A stretch of 64,000 nucleotides of DNA from a beta proteobacterium AAP51 (lineage in GTDB: Bacteria > Pseudomonadota > Gammaproteobacteria > Burkholderiales > Burkholderiaceae_C), in the NCBI GenBank assembly GCA_001295905.1, contig LJHT01000102.1, positions 1-64,000 on the forward strand, given 5' to 3'. The translations under genes and the position numbers were made by a program. Of this stretch, positions 35,501 to 44,381 are shown piece by piece. The notes under the pieces were generated by a model that saw only the letters and a list, made by a program, of their open reading frames with translations, was not told the origin of the DNA and made no database searches. The stretch's first letter is position 1. Each line of letters opens with the position of its first letter.

Positions 35501-36136
35501 CATCCGCAGGCCTGCGCCAGCCTGGCGCTGCGGCTCGAACACCCGCAGCTGCCGGCCCTGCGTCTGCACGATGTCTTGACCGGCCTGCAAACCCGTGGTG
35601 AAGCAGGCGCGCCGCCCGTTCTCATCGAGCTGGTGGCCAGCCGCGTGGCCGGCAAGACCGGCAAGCACCCGCGCGCCAGCACCTTGCTGAAGCCTTGGCT
35701 GCGGTGCCTGGCGGCCGCCGCTTGCGGGCAACCGGCGGCCGCCATCGTCATCGGCGCCGACCGTGTGCTGCACTTGGCCGCGCCCGAAGCCGAAGCCGCG
35801 CAGGCCACGCTGCTGGCCTTGATGGCCGCCTGGGCCGAAGCGCAGCAGGCCACCGCCCCGTGGCCCACCGCGCTGAACACCGGCCTGGCCTGGCTGAAGA
35901 AGCCCGAGTCTGCCGCCCAGGTGTACGAAGGCAGCGAGTACGGCGGTAGCGGTGAAGGCGCCGAAGCCTGCCTGGCGCGCCTGTTCCCCAGCTTCGAGGC
36001 ACTGGCCGCCGCGCCCGGTTTCGAGGCGGCCACCACGCAGCTCTACGCGGCGCTGCGCGACGCGATGGTCACGCAAGTGCAGCTGCTGGCGCTGCCCGGC
36101 AGCGTGGTGGAAGACGAGGCTGAAGGCGATGACTGA
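32576..36136 (+). CDS. recC: RecBCD gamma subunit (exodeoxyribonuclease V, RecC)
   Basis: Chi-recognition and scaffold subunit of RecBCD, which resects double-strand breaks and degrades foreign linear DNA. At 1186 residues it is slightly longer than E. coli RecC (1122). The N-terminal LLVLHGNRLEQLADTVFAY and SNGMAEWLKMALA are typical, and CLLGVNDGDYPRRS and LYLSWAGRSVRDN mark the helicase-like fold. The usual helicase ATP motifs are absent, as expected for RecC. ATG 32576 is the first start giving the family N-terminus. It overlaps recB by 8 bases. Confidence 0.95.
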   Translation: MTRPPFTATPRLQPGLLVLHGNRLEQLADTVFAYIASHPLGALDEEHFLVQSNGMAEWLKMALAGAQGVCAATRVELPARFVWRAYRAVLGRSAVPAVSALDKLPLTWRLMGLLPTLASQPVFAPVAGFLGAGTRAAGQADAATRRLQLAQRLADLFDQYQVYRSEWLQAWASGDDRLGGQALPPEQAWQPALWRALLAALPAAEQAATRPVLHQRFLQALRQPAGGLAGAHALPQRVVLFGTTHIPHQTLEAIAALAEHVQVLMAVPNPCRYHWADIIEGRELLQAAQRRHPLRAGTELAAVPLQQMHQHGHPLLAAWGRQGRDFVRQLDAFDNVQQARERFALPRVDLFDETPGHSQLQQLQAHIRDLLPQAEAQAAAQAAPPLPAHERSIVFHIAHSAQREVEVLHDQLLHLLAQPPEPGQAALQPRDIVVMVPDIETFAPALRAVFGQHARGHARYIPWGLADQRERGRHPWLLALEWLLRAPQQRHSFSELQGLLEVPALARRFGLAGDDLPTLAAWLEGAGVRWGLHAAQRESLGLQACGEANTWHFGLQRLLLGYATGELAQDSPGHAGIEPHAEVAGLDAGLAGAAAELVSALQTWWAESQTSRPPEAWALRLRQLLQQFFAAASDEERAVQAALEEALGHWLQACEAAAFEEDVGLAVVREAWLQAVDEPGLARRFRAGGVTFCTLLPLRAIPFEVVCLLGVNDGDYPRRSAHSDFDLMAAPGQARPGDRSRWQDDRQLMLDALLSARRVLYLSWAGRSVRDNQVQPPSVLVSQLRDHLAAVWGEAALAQRTTVHPLQPFSRRYFETPALFTYAAEWRAAHESSAAAPAAAGALPTLAAALPDLSLDALAAWLKNPVQAFFRQRLRVRFDDRPAPVPDDESFATAGLGRWQLLEDVLAAARRQWPVAAEGSAPALPRDLHDLVGPEVARLQRAGRLPLAGPGRQVQAELVATLQPMVQYWQALQTQHPQACASLALRLEHPQLPALRLHDVLTGLQTRGEAGAPPVLIELVASRVAGKTGKHPRASTLLKPWLRCLAAAACGQPAAAIVIGADRVLHLAAPEAEAAQATLLALMAAWAEAQQATAPWPTALNTGLAWLKKPESAAQVYEGSEYGGSGEGAEACLARLFPSFEALAAAPGFEAATTQLYAALRDAMVTQVQLLALPGSVVEDEAEGDD

Positions 36137-39100
36137 GCCGCAGGCCCTCGCGCCGGGCGGGCTGCCAGCCCCGAGGCCCTTGAACCCGCTGACGCTGCCC
36201 TTGCAGGGCAGCCAGCTGGTCGAGGCCAGCGCCGGCACCGGCAAGACCTGGACCATTGCGGCCCTCTACCTGCGCCTGGTACTCGGCCACGGCGGCCCGG
36301 GGACAGCAGCGGTGCGCCCGCTGCTGCCTGGCGAAGTGCTGGTGATGAGCTTCACCAAGGCCGCCACGCGCGAGCTGTCAGACCGCATCCGCCTGCGCCT
36401 GGTGCAGGCCGCCGCGTGCTTTCGCGGCACGGCGCCTTTGCCGCCGGGTGATGATTTCCTGGCCGCGCTGCTGCAAGACCACCCCGAGGGCCCGCTGCGC
36501 GAGCAAGCCGCCTGGCGCCTGGCCCTGGCCGCCGAGGCCATGGACGACGCGGCCGTCTTCACCATCGACGCCTGGTGTCAGCGCATGCTGCGCGAGCACG
36601 CCTTCGACAGCGGCTGCCTCTTCGACGAAGAGCTGCAGGCCGACGAAGCCGCGCTGCGCGACGAGGCGGTGCGCGACTACTGGCGCCAGCAGGTCTATCC
36701 GCTGGCCGGCGAGGTGCTGGCGCTGGCGCTGGCCACCTGGCCCGATGTGGACGCGCTGGCGCGCGATGCACGCCAGCTGGTGAGCCAGCCCCTGGCCGAA
36801 GCCGCGCCGGCCGGCAGCCTGGCCGATGTCATCACCACGGCCGATGCCCAGCGCCGGCAGGCGCTGGCGGCACTGAAACACGGGTGGGCCGAACGCACCG
36901 AGGCCATGCGCGCCTGGCTGCAGGCGCAGCTGGCGCCCAAAGTGAGTGTGTTCAACCGCCGCAAACTGCAGCCCGCGAAGGCCGAAGGCTGGCTGGATGC
37001 TTTGCGCGCCTGGGCTCTGGATGAAGAGGCCCAGGTGCTGAAAGGCTACCTGGGCCTGACCAGCACCGCGCTGGACAGGCTGACGCCCGCCGGCCTGCAG
37101 GACGCACGGGCCGATGCCGGCGCGACGATGGATATCCCGCCTGAATTCGCTGCTTTCGAAGCCCTGCTGGCAGCCCTCCCGGCCCTGCCACGCGCGGCCA
37201 CCGCCCTGCGCGCCCACGCCGCCGCGCAGGTGCAGGCCCGCCTGCAGGTGTTGAAGCAGCAGGCCGGGCGCTTTGGCTTCGCCGACATGCTGCAGCGGCT
37301 GAACGACGCGCTCGATGAAGCGCTGCAGGGCGCGGCGGCGGGCCGGCTGCGCGAACGCATCGTGGCGCAGTACCCGGTGGCGCTGATCGATGAGTTCCAG
37401 GACACCTCGCCCGTGCAACTGAGCATCTTCAACCGGCTGTATGGCGTCGGCCGCACGCCGCCCGGGCAGGCGCTGCTGCTGATTGGCGACCCCAAGCAGG
37501 CCATCTACGCCTTCCGCGGCGCCGACATCCACAGCTACCTGCAGGCGCGTCGCGCCACCGCCGGGCACCACCACGTGCTGGGCACCAACCACCGTTCCAG
37601 CGTGGCGCTGGTGGCGGCCGTCAACGCCTGTTTCGAGCGTGCCGAGCAGCGCGCCGGGGCAGGGGCTTTTCTGTACCGTGGGCAGGCACCGGCGGGGGCG
37701 ATAGACGCCGACGGCCCCGGCGCCAACCCCAATGACTCTGCCAGCGAATTGCCCTTCCTGCCCGTGGCGGCGGTGGGCCGCCCCGAACGCTGGGTGTGCG
37801 GCGGCCACGAAGCGCCCGCGCTCGTATGCAGCCTGCACAGCGCCGTGCGCACGCAAGAACACAGCCGCGAACTCTTCGCCGCGCTGTGCGCTCAGCGCAT
37901 CGTCACACTGCTGAACGACGCGCAGGCGGGCTTCGAGCAGGCCGACCAAACCTTCCAGCGCCTGCGCCCGGCCGACATCGCGGTGCTGGTGCGCACCGGC
38001 AAGGAAGCCGCTGCCGTGCGCGCGGCGCTGCGCCAGCGCGGCGTGGCCACGGTGTACCTGTCGGACAAGGACAGCGTCTTCGCCAGCGCAGAAGCGCACG
38101 ACTTGCTGCGCCTGCTGCAGGCCGTGGCCGCCCCGCGCGACCTGGGCCTGGCCCGCGCGGCCCTGGCCACCGCCTTGCTGAACCTGCCGCTGCCCGAACT
38201 GCTGCAACTGGCGCAGGACGACAACGCTTTCGACGAGCGCTGCGCCACGCTGGCAGAGCTGCAGGCCGTGTGGCAAGGGCAGGGCGTGCTGGCGATGCTG
38301 CGCCGTGCCTTGCACCGCTTCGGCCTGCCGGCGCGCTGGCTGGCCGATGCCGGCGGCGAACGCCGCCTCACCAACGTGCTGCATCTGGCCGAACTGCTGC
38401 AGACCGCCAGCGCCACGCTGGAAGGTGAGGCCGCCTTGTTGCGCTGGCTGGCCCAGCAGCTGGACGAGGCTGAAAACCAGGGCAGCGCCCAGGCCGGCGA
38501 AGATCAGGTGCTGCGCCTGGAAAGCGACGCCGACCTGGTGAAGGTGGTCACCATCCACAAGAGCAAGGGCCTGGAGTACCCGCTGGTCTTCCTGCCCTAC
38601 GCCACGCACTGCCGCGTGGTGGATGGCCGCCGGGGCGAAGCCGTGTGGCTGCCTGATGAAGCGGCCCAGGGCCAGCGCCGCCTGTGCCTGGCGCCCGACG
38701 CTGCACAGGTGGAGGCCGCCGACGCCGAGCGCCTGCGCGAAGACCTGCGCCTGCTCTATGTGGCGCTGACGCGCGCGCGCCACCAGCTGTGGGTGGGCGT
38801 GGCCGCGCTGCAGCGCGGCCACAGCCCGGCCTGCATCTGGCACCGCAGCGCGTGGGGCAGCCTGGTGTCGGGGCCCGAGCCGCGCCCGCCCGAAGCGCTG
38901 GCGGCAGACATGCAGAAGCTGGCTTCTGAAGTCAGTGGCCTGGCGCTGCAGGTGCTGCCCCTGGAGCTGACGCCTGCCGAGGTGCCGTGCAGCCCGCTGC
39001 AGCGGCGCGAGACGGCGCTGCCCCTGCGCCCGGCGCCTGCCTACACCGCCAGCTTCGACCGCCGCTGGACCGTGAGCAGCTACTCGGCCCTGGTGCGTGA

Positions 39101-39992
39101 CAGCACCGCCTCGGCGCCGGGCCAGGATCAACAGCCCGCCGATGTGCCGCTGCGCCTGCTGCGCGACGACGAGCCCGCCGAAGTCGCCACCGAGGCCGCC
39201 GATGTCACCAACCCGGCCACCCCGCCGCGTGCTTTGGCCGCGCAGCCCTGGCACCAGTTTCCCCGCGGCGCCTACGCCGGCAACTTCCTGCACGACCAGC
39301 TGGAATGGCTGGCGGCCGAGGGCTTTGCGCTGCAGGCCACGCCCGCCTTGCAGCAGGCCCTGCAGCGCCGGTGTGTGCGCCAGGGCTGGGGCCACCGCAG
39401 CGAAGAGGTGCTGGCCTGGCTGCAGCGCGCCTGTGGCACCGTGCTGCCGCCGCTGGGCGTGGCGCTGGACGGGCTGGACCGCGCCTTGCCCGAGATGGAG
39501 TTCTGGTTGCCCAGCGACGGCCTGGACACCCGCGCCATCGACCAGCTGTGCCACCAGCACCTGCTGCCCGGCCGGCCGCGCCCGGCGCTGGCCGAGCGCC
39601 ACCTGCGCGGCCTGCTGATGGGCTTTGCCGACCTCGTCTACGCACACGGCGGCCGCTACGGCGTGCTCGACTACAAGAGCAACGCCCTGGGCCCGCGCGA
39701 TGCCGACTACACCGCCGCCGCGATGGAAGCCGCCATGCTGCAGCACCGCTACGACGTGCAGGCCGCGCTGTACCTGCTGGCGCTGCACCGCCTGTTGCGC
39801 AGCCGTCTGGGCGCGGCGTACCGGCCGGCGCAACAACTGCACGGCGCGCTGTACTTCTTTCTGCGCGGTGTGGCCACGCCACTGGCCGGGGCCTATCACC
39901 TGCCGGCACCGCTGGCCTTGATGGACGCGCTGGATGCCCTGCTGCCTCAGGGCCTGAGCCCGCAAGCCCTCGCGCGTGGGGGCCGCGCATGA
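36129..39992 (+). CDS. recB: RecBCD beta subunit (helicase-nuclease, RecB)
   Basis: A 3'-5' helicase with the single nuclease domain of the complex. The 1287-residue protein has Walker A EASAGTGKT (Lys39), motif II LIDEFQDTSP, GDPKQAIYAFRGAD, and motifs V/VI VVTIHKSKGLEYP and LLYVALTRARHQLW. The C-terminal nuclease motif LDYKSN (Asp1181, Lys1183) equals the catalytic DYK of E. coli RecB. ATG 36129 overlaps the recC end, and frames reaching further upstream only read across recC. It joins recD by ATGA. Confidence 0.96.
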   Translation: MTEPQALAPGGLPAPRPLNPLTLPLQGSQLVEASAGTGKTWTIAALYLRLVLGHGGPGTAAVRPLLPGEVLVMSFTKAATRELSDRIRLRLVQAAACFRGTAPLPPGDDFLAALLQDHPEGPLREQAAWRLALAAEAMDDAAVFTIDAWCQRMLREHAFDSGCLFDEELQADEAALRDEAVRDYWRQQVYPLAGEVLALALATWPDVDALARDARQLVSQPLAEAAPAGSLADVITTADAQRRQALAALKHGWAERTEAMRAWLQAQLAPKVSVFNRRKLQPAKAEGWLDALRAWALDEEAQVLKGYLGLTSTALDRLTPAGLQDARADAGATMDIPPEFAAFEALLAALPALPRAATALRAHAAAQVQARLQVLKQQAGRFGFADMLQRLNDALDEALQGAAAGRLRERIVAQYPVALIDEFQDTSPVQLSIFNRLYGVGRTPPGQALLLIGDPKQAIYAFRGADIHSYLQARRATAGHHHVLGTNHRSSVALVAAVNACFERAEQRAGAGAFLYRGQAPAGAIDADGPGANPNDSASELPFLPVAAVGRPERWVCGGHEAPALVCSLHSAVRTQEHSRELFAALCAQRIVTLLNDAQAGFEQADQTFQRLRPADIAVLVRTGKEAAAVRAALRQRGVATVYLSDKDSVFASAEAHDLLRLLQAVAAPRDLGLARAALATALLNLPLPELLQLAQDDNAFDERCATLAELQAVWQGQGVLAMLRRALHRFGLPARWLADAGGERRLTNVLHLAELLQTASATLEGEAALLRWLAQQLDEAENQGSAQAGEDQVLRLESDADLVKVVTIHKSKGLEYPLVFLPYATHCRVVDGRRGEAVWLPDEAAQGQRRLCLAPDAAQVEAADAERLREDLRLLYVALTRARHQLWVGVAALQRGHSPACIWHRSAWGSLVSGPEPRPPEALAADMQKLASEVSGLALQVLPLELTPAEVPCSPLQRRETALPLRPAPAYTASFDRRWTVSSYSALVRDSTASAPGQDQQPADVPLRLLRDDEPAEVATEAADVTNPATPPRALAAQPWHQFPRGAYAGNFLHDQLEWLAAEGFALQATPALQQALQRRCVRQGWGHRSEEVLAWLQRACGTVLPPLGVALDGLDRALPEMEFWLPSDGLDTRAIDQLCHQHLLPGRPRPALAERHLRGLLMGFADLVYAHGGRYGVLDYKSNALGPRDADYTAAAMEAAMLQHRYDVQAALYLLALHRLLRSRLGAAYRPAQQLHGALYFFLRGVATPLAGAYHLPAPLALMDALDALLPQGLSPQALARGGRA

Positions 39993-42229
39993 CGGCGCCG
40001 GGTTTCAACACCTCGCCGCCGGCTTTGCGCACCCTGCAGGCCTTGCAGGCCCTGGACACCTTGCAGACTTGGCGCACCCAAGACTGGCTGCGCGCGCTGG
40101 ACCTGGCACTCGCACGCTTCCTGCACGAACTGGACGCCCACACGCCGCCCAGCCTGCTGCTGGCCGCCGCCTGGCTGGCCCATCTGGAAGGCCGCGGGCA
40201 CAGCGGCCTGCCCGTGGCCGGGCTGGCCGAGGCTTTGCCCGCCACGCTGGGCTGGCCGCAGGAAGCCGGCGCTGCGCTGGCCGAGGCTGCGGCCCTGTTG
40301 CCGGCCGATGACGCCGCTGCGCAGCTGGCCTGGGCCGGCTGCAGCGTGCTGCAGATCAACCCGCCGGATGCCACCGGCACCACGCCCCTGGTGCTGCAGC
40401 ACGGCCAGCTGCACCTGCGCCGCTACTGGCGCTACGAAACACAGATCGCCACCCAGGTGCTCCAGCGTGCCTTGCCCGACACCGGGCTGGCACCACCCCA
40501 GCAAGCCCAGGCCCGGGCGCTGCTGGCACGGCTGTTCCCCACCGCGGCGGGCGCTGCGGCACAGACTGCCGCTGAAACCACTGCCGCCGAAACCACCGCT
40601 GCCGACACCGCCCTGGCTGAAGGCGTCGATAAACCCGCCATCGAACCCGACTGGCAGCAAGTGGCCTGCGCCCTGGCCCTGCGCGGCCGGCTGTGCCTCG
40701 TCACGGGCGGGCCGGGTACCGGCAAGACCTACACCGCCGCGCGCCTGCTGGTGCTGATGCAGGCCCTGCACGCCGGCCCGCAGCCCCTGCGCGTGGCGCT
40801 GGCCGCACCCACCGGCAAGGCCGCAGCCCGCCTGCGGCAGGCCATGGTGGCCGCGCTGCAGGGCTTGCAGCTGGCTGGTGCCCGTGCCGAGAACGGCAAT
40901 GCCGCCCAGCCCGATGAAGCCGCCGCTCCGCTGCCGCTGGCGGCCTGGGCTGAAAGCCTGGGCCCCGCGCGCACCTTGCACGCGCTGCTGGGCACACGCC
41001 CGGGCACACGCCGCTTCGTGCACGACGCCGCCCACCCCTTGCCGCTGGACCTGCTGTTCGTCGACGAGGCCTCGATGGTGCATCTGGAGATGATGGCCGC
41101 GCTGCTGCAGGCGCTGCCCCCTGGCGCGCGCCTGGTGCTGCTGGGCGACCGTGACCAGCTGGCCTCGGTGGAAGCCGGCGCGGTGATGGGCGATCTGTGC
41201 GCAGGCGCAGGTGCCTACACGCCGGCCACGGCGCAGTGGGTGCAGGCCCTCAGCGGGCAAACGCTGCCGACCGAACCCGCTGCACGGGAAGGCGGCCTGG
41301 CCCAGCAGACCGTGGTGCTGCGGCAAAGCCGGCGTTTTGCCGGGCCCATCGGCGCGCTGGCGCTGGCCGTCAACCGCGGCGATGGCAGCGCGGCGCTGGC
41401 ACTCCTTCGCCAGGCTTCGAGACCGCCGCCGGAACCACCGCAAGCCGCAGGTGCCGCCCCGGCCTTGCCCGTGGCGCCCGCCCTGGCCCTGGCCATGCCC
41501 GTTGAACCGCAGGCCGTGGCCCGGCTGGCTGTGCAGGGCCGGGGTGGCGCGGCACTGGGCTATGCGGCGGCGCTGCATGCCTTGCGGCAGCGCCCCGAAG
41601 CGCCGCAGGCCTTCGAGCCCTGGGCCCTGGGCCTGCTGACGCAGTTCGACCGCTGCCGCGTGCTGTGCGCGGTGCGCGAAGGCACCTGGGGCGTGGCGGG
41701 CCTGAACGCCGGCATCGAAGCCGCGCTGGTGCAGCAGGGGCTGCTGCAGCGGCGGGGCGAGTGGTACGAAGGCCGCCCGGTAATGGTGACGCGCAACGAC
41801 GCCGCCTTGGGCGTGTTCAATGGCGACATCGGCCTGGTGCTGGCACCGCCCGGCGGCGGAGCGCTGCGCGCCTGGTTTCTGGAAGGCCACACGCTGCGTT
41901 CCGTGGCCATCGGTCGGCTGCCCGATGTGGACACCGCGTTTGCAATGACGGTGCACAAGAGCCAGGGTTCGGAATTCGCCCATGTGCTGCTGGTGCTGCC
42001 GCCCGAAGACAACCCGGTGCTCACCCGCGAGCTGGTCTACACCGGCATCACGCGGGCCAAGGAAGCCTTCACCCTGGTGGCCCCTGAGCCCGCGCGCCTG
42101 GCCACGGCCTGCGGGCGGCTGACGCGGCGGCTCAGCGGTCTGGGGGCGATGCTGGCTGGGCGCCCGGTGGGTGCGCTAGCTGCCATGGCTGCAAAGCCTG
42201 CAAGCCCAGCAACTGACGCCGGCTCGTGA
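39989..42229 (+). CDS. recD: RecBCD alpha subunit (5'-3' helicase, RecD)
   Basis: The fast 5'-3' helicase of RecBCD, 746 residues. Walker A is TGGPGTGKT with Lys246. LLFVDEASMV is motif II, LLGDRDQLASVEAG motif III, and MTVHKSQGSEF with LVYTGITRAKE motifs V/VI. An Ala/Thr-rich low-complexity stretch (about 192-212) interrupts the N-terminal region. ATG 39989 overlaps the recB stop. The last 98 bases overlap the convergent pseudouridine synthase gene, so the extreme C-terminus is shared DNA. Confidence 0.95.
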   Translation: MTAPGFNTSPPALRTLQALQALDTLQTWRTQDWLRALDLALARFLHELDAHTPPSLLLAAAWLAHLEGRGHSGLPVAGLAEALPATLGWPQEAGAALAEAAALLPADDAAAQLAWAGCSVLQINPPDATGTTPLVLQHGQLHLRRYWRYETQIATQVLQRALPDTGLAPPQQAQARALLARLFPTAAGAAAQTAAETTAAETTAADTALAEGVDKPAIEPDWQQVACALALRGRLCLVTGGPGTGKTYTAARLLVLMQALHAGPQPLRVALAAPTGKAAARLRQAMVAALQGLQLAGARAENGNAAQPDEAAAPLPLAAWAESLGPARTLHALLGTRPGTRRFVHDAAHPLPLDLLFVDEASMVHLEMMAALLQALPPGARLVLLGDRDQLASVEAGAVMGDLCAGAGAYTPATAQWVQALSGQTLPTEPAAREGGLAQQTVVLRQSRRFAGPIGALALAVNRGDGSAALALLRQASRPPPEPPQAAGAAPALPVAPALALAMPVEPQAVARLAVQGRGGAALGYAAALHALRQRPEAPQAFEPWALGLLTQFDRCRVLCAVREGTWGVAGLNAGIEAALVQQGLLQRRGEWYEGRPVMVTRNDAALGVFNGDIGLVLAPPGGGALRAWFLEGHTLRSVAIGRLPDVDTAFAMTVHKSQGSEFAHVLLVLPPEDNPVLTRELVYTGITRAKEAFTLVAPEPARLATACGRLTRRLSGLGAMLAGRPVGALAAMAAKPASPATDAGS

Positions 42230-43121
42230 AGCAGCGCTCGGCGCCAGTCACGGGGTCGGTGAAACGCACCTCGCGCGCCAGCAGCTGCAGCGGCTGGCTG
42301 TAGTCGGGCACGGCGTCGCGCGGCGATTCGGGCCACAGCCGGGGGTAGACACGGTCGCCGACGATGGGCAGGCCCAGCGCGTTCATGTGTACCCGCAGCT
42401 GGTGCTTGGCGCCGGTTTCCGGCCGCAGCCGGTAATGCGCCCAGGCGCCTTCTCGGTTCAGCAGCTCGATGTGGGTGATGGCGTTGGGCGGCCCGGCCAC
42501 CGTTTCCATCTGCATGAAGGCGCGGCCGGGTTTTTCCTGAAGCCGGCTTTGCACCGTGGTGGGCAGCACCAGGTCTTCGCGCCACGGCGCCACGGCTTCG
42601 TACACCTTGTGCACGCGCCTTTCGCGGAACATCGCCTGGTAGGCCGCGCGCGTGGCCGGCTGCACCATGAAGAGCAGCACGCCAGCGGTTTCCAGGTCGA
42701 GCCGGTGCATGGGCACCAGGGTCTCGATGCCCAGCAGCCGCTTCAGCCGCACCAGCACCGTTTCCTGCAGGTAGCGCCCGCCGGGCGTGACGGGCAGGAA
42801 GTGCGGCTTGTCCACCGCCACCAGGTATTCGTCGTGGTGCAGCACTTCGACCTCGAAAGGCACCCGCGGCTCAGGCGGCAGGCTGCGCCAGTACCACAGC
42901 ACGCTGTTGCCGGGCGGGCAAGGGGCGTGGGCGGGCAGGGCCTCGCCGCTGGCGCTGAGCACCTCGCCGCGTGCCAGGCGCTGGCCCCAAGGCCCCCCGG
43001 GCGGTAGCCGGGCATCCAGAAACGCCGCCAGGCTGGGCCAGGGCCCGCCGCTCACGGCCACGCGGCTGGCGCTCACGCCTGCGCGTGCGGGCGGCACCCA
43101 GGCGGCGGCGGGGCGGGTCAC
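42132..43121 (-). CDS. RluA-family 23S/tRNA pseudouridine synthase
   Basis: Isomerises uridine to pseudouridine in RNA. The 329-residue protein carries the catalytic motif HRLDLETAG (Asp142). It also has VAVDKPHFLPVTPGG, and TGAKHQLRVHMNALGLPIVGD in the second half. An N-terminal S4-like region seems short. The start is GTG at 43121, one base after the trhO stop, which implies coupling. The target position in RNA cannot be inferred. Confidence 0.88.
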   Translation of the reverse strand: MTRPAAAWVPPARAGVSASRVAVSGGPWPSLAAFLDARLPPGGPWGQRLARGEVLSASGEALPAHAPCPPGNSVLWYWRSLPPEPRVPFEVEVLHHDEYLVAVDKPHFLPVTPGGRYLQETVLVRLKRLLGIETLVPMHRLDLETAGVLLFMVQPATRAAYQAMFRERRVHKVYEAVAPWREDLVLPTTVQSRLQEKPGRAFMQMETVAGPPNAITHIELLNREGAWAHYRLRPETGAKHQLRVHMNALGLPIVGDRVYPRLWPESPRDAVPDYSQPLQLLAREVRFTDPVTGAERCFTSRRQLLGLQALQPWQLAHPPGAQPASPPDR

Positions 43122-43122
43122 C

Positions 43123-44022
43123 TCAGAACGCGTCCAGCCGCTTCGCGCGCGCCAGGCGCCAGGCCTCGCCTGGGTCGGCCTCGTCGAACACCTGCTCGGC
43201 GGTGGTGGGCGTTTCCTCCAGCGCGGCGTTCAGCGCAATGCGCTTGTCGAAGACGAAACACTCGCCCTGCCAGTCTTGCGCGGCATCGGGCAGCTGCTGG
43301 AAGTAGTTGAGGATGCCGCCTTCCAGCTGCAGCACCTGCAGCCCCAGGCTCTGCAGCCAGGGCGCGGTCTTGTCGCAGCGTATGCCGCCGGTGCAGTACA
43401 TCGCCACCGGGCGCTGCGCTTCGCGCCAGCCCGGAGCGTGGGCTTCGACATAGGCCACGAAATCGCGGAAGTGGCGCACGCCGGGGTCTTCGGCGCCCTT
43501 GAAGTGGCCGAGGCGAAATTCGAAGTGGTTGCGGTTGTCCAGCAGCACCACGCCGGGGCCTTCTGCCTCGCCAGCGGCCTGGCGGCGCAGCATCTCGCGC
43601 CATTGCTGCGGGCTGAGGTGGGTGGCGTCTGCGGCGTCGGGCCAGGGCAGGGCGGCGGCCTCGGGCAGGCCCAGCGCCACGATCTCGGGCTTCACCAGCA
43701 CCTTCAGCCGGGCATAGGGCGGCGTGACGCAGGCGCTGTGCTTGAAGGGCATGCCGGCGAAGGCGCCGCCCAGCACGTCGGCACGCTGCAGCGCGGCTTC
43801 GAAGGCCTGCAGCGCAGGCAGCGGGCCGGCCACGGCGCCGTTCAGGCCCTCGGGGGCCACGGTGATGGCGCCGAAGAGTTCGGCCGCCAGCGTGCGCAGC
43901 GTGGCGGCGGCCGCCACGGCGTCGGGCAGGGGGGTGAAGCGGTAGAAGGCGCTGTGCACCAGCGTGGGTGCCGGGGCTGGGGCAGGGGCTGCGGCTTCGG
44001 GAGGGGTGGCAGGGCGGTTCAC
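43123..44022 (-). CDS. trhO: tRNA uridine(34) hydroxylase TrhO (rhodanese-type)
   Basis: Oxygen-dependent hydroxylation of U34 in several tRNAs. The 299-residue protein joins an acylphosphatase-like N-terminal half, with VAPEGLNGAVAG and MPFKHSACVTPPYARLKV, to a rhodanese domain. The active loop is YCTGGIRCDKTAPWL with Cys210 and Cys216. Both match the TrhO/YceA pattern. The GTG at 44022 starts an Ala/Pro-rich lead segment; no better start is visible before the conserved part. It is divergent from the DUF3297 gene. Confidence 0.93.
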   Translation of the reverse strand: MNRPATPPEAAAPAPAPAPTLVHSAFYRFTPLPDAVAAAATLRTLAAELFGAITVAPEGLNGAVAGPLPALQAFEAALQRADVLGGAFAGMPFKHSACVTPPYARLKVLVKPEIVALGLPEAAALPWPDAADATHLSPQQWREMLRRQAAGEAEGPGVVLLDNRNHFEFRLGHFKGAEDPGVRHFRDFVAYVEAHAPGWREAQRPVAMYCTGGIRCDKTAPWLQSLGLQVLQLEGGILNYFQQLPDAAQDWQGECFVFDKRIALNAALEETPTTAEQVFDEADPGEAWRLARAKRLDAF

Positions 44023-44109
44023 CGCCTGATTTTCGCCTGCCGGCGTGGCCCGGCGCTGGCAGACAATGCGGCCCCGGCCAAGCCGCGCCGCATCTTCCTA
44101 TCTGCCCGT

Positions 44110-44358
44110 ATGAGCGACACGCCTCCCCGCCCCGACATGCCCGACCGCCTGTCCACCGACCCGCGCAGCCCGCACCACGTGCGCGCAGTGTTCGCGCACG
44201 ACATCGGCATCCGGTTCAACGGCAAGGAACGCAGCGACGTGGCCGAGTACTGCATCAGCGAAGGTTGGGTGCGCGTGGCCGCCGGCAAGACGGTAGACCG
44301 CAAGGGCCAGCCGCTGCTCATCAAGCTGAAGGGGCAGGTGGAGGCCTACTACCGCTGA
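44110..44358 (+). CDS. DUF3297 family protein
   Basis: An 82-residue protein matching the small DUF3297 family of proteobacteria. MPDRLSTDPRSPHH, DIGIRFNGKERSDV, EYCISEGWVRV and the C-terminal LIKLKGQVEAYYR are characteristic. Function is unknown. GACAAT at 44063-44068 could be its -10 box with a normal leader. nasT follows after 23 bases. Confidence 0.85.
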   Translation: MSDTPPRPDMPDRLSTDPRSPHHVRAVFAHDIGIRFNGKERSDVAEYCISEGWVRVAAGKTVDRKGQPLLIKLKGQVEAYYR

Positions 44359-44381
44359 AGGCGCGCCGGCGGCCCGGCGGC

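Noticed and set aside
30662-36256. An 1864-codon open frame on the minus strand opposite recC
   Set aside because: It is a by-product of the high third-position G+C of recC and the genes beside it. The translation is His/Gln/Arg-rich with no domain, while the plus strand has clear RecC and neighbouring families.
36378-39965. A 1195-codon minus-strand frame opposite recB
   Set aside because: Low-complexity Gln/Arg/Ala composition, no start signal and complete overlap with a well-supported RecB. Long antisense frames are expected at this base composition.
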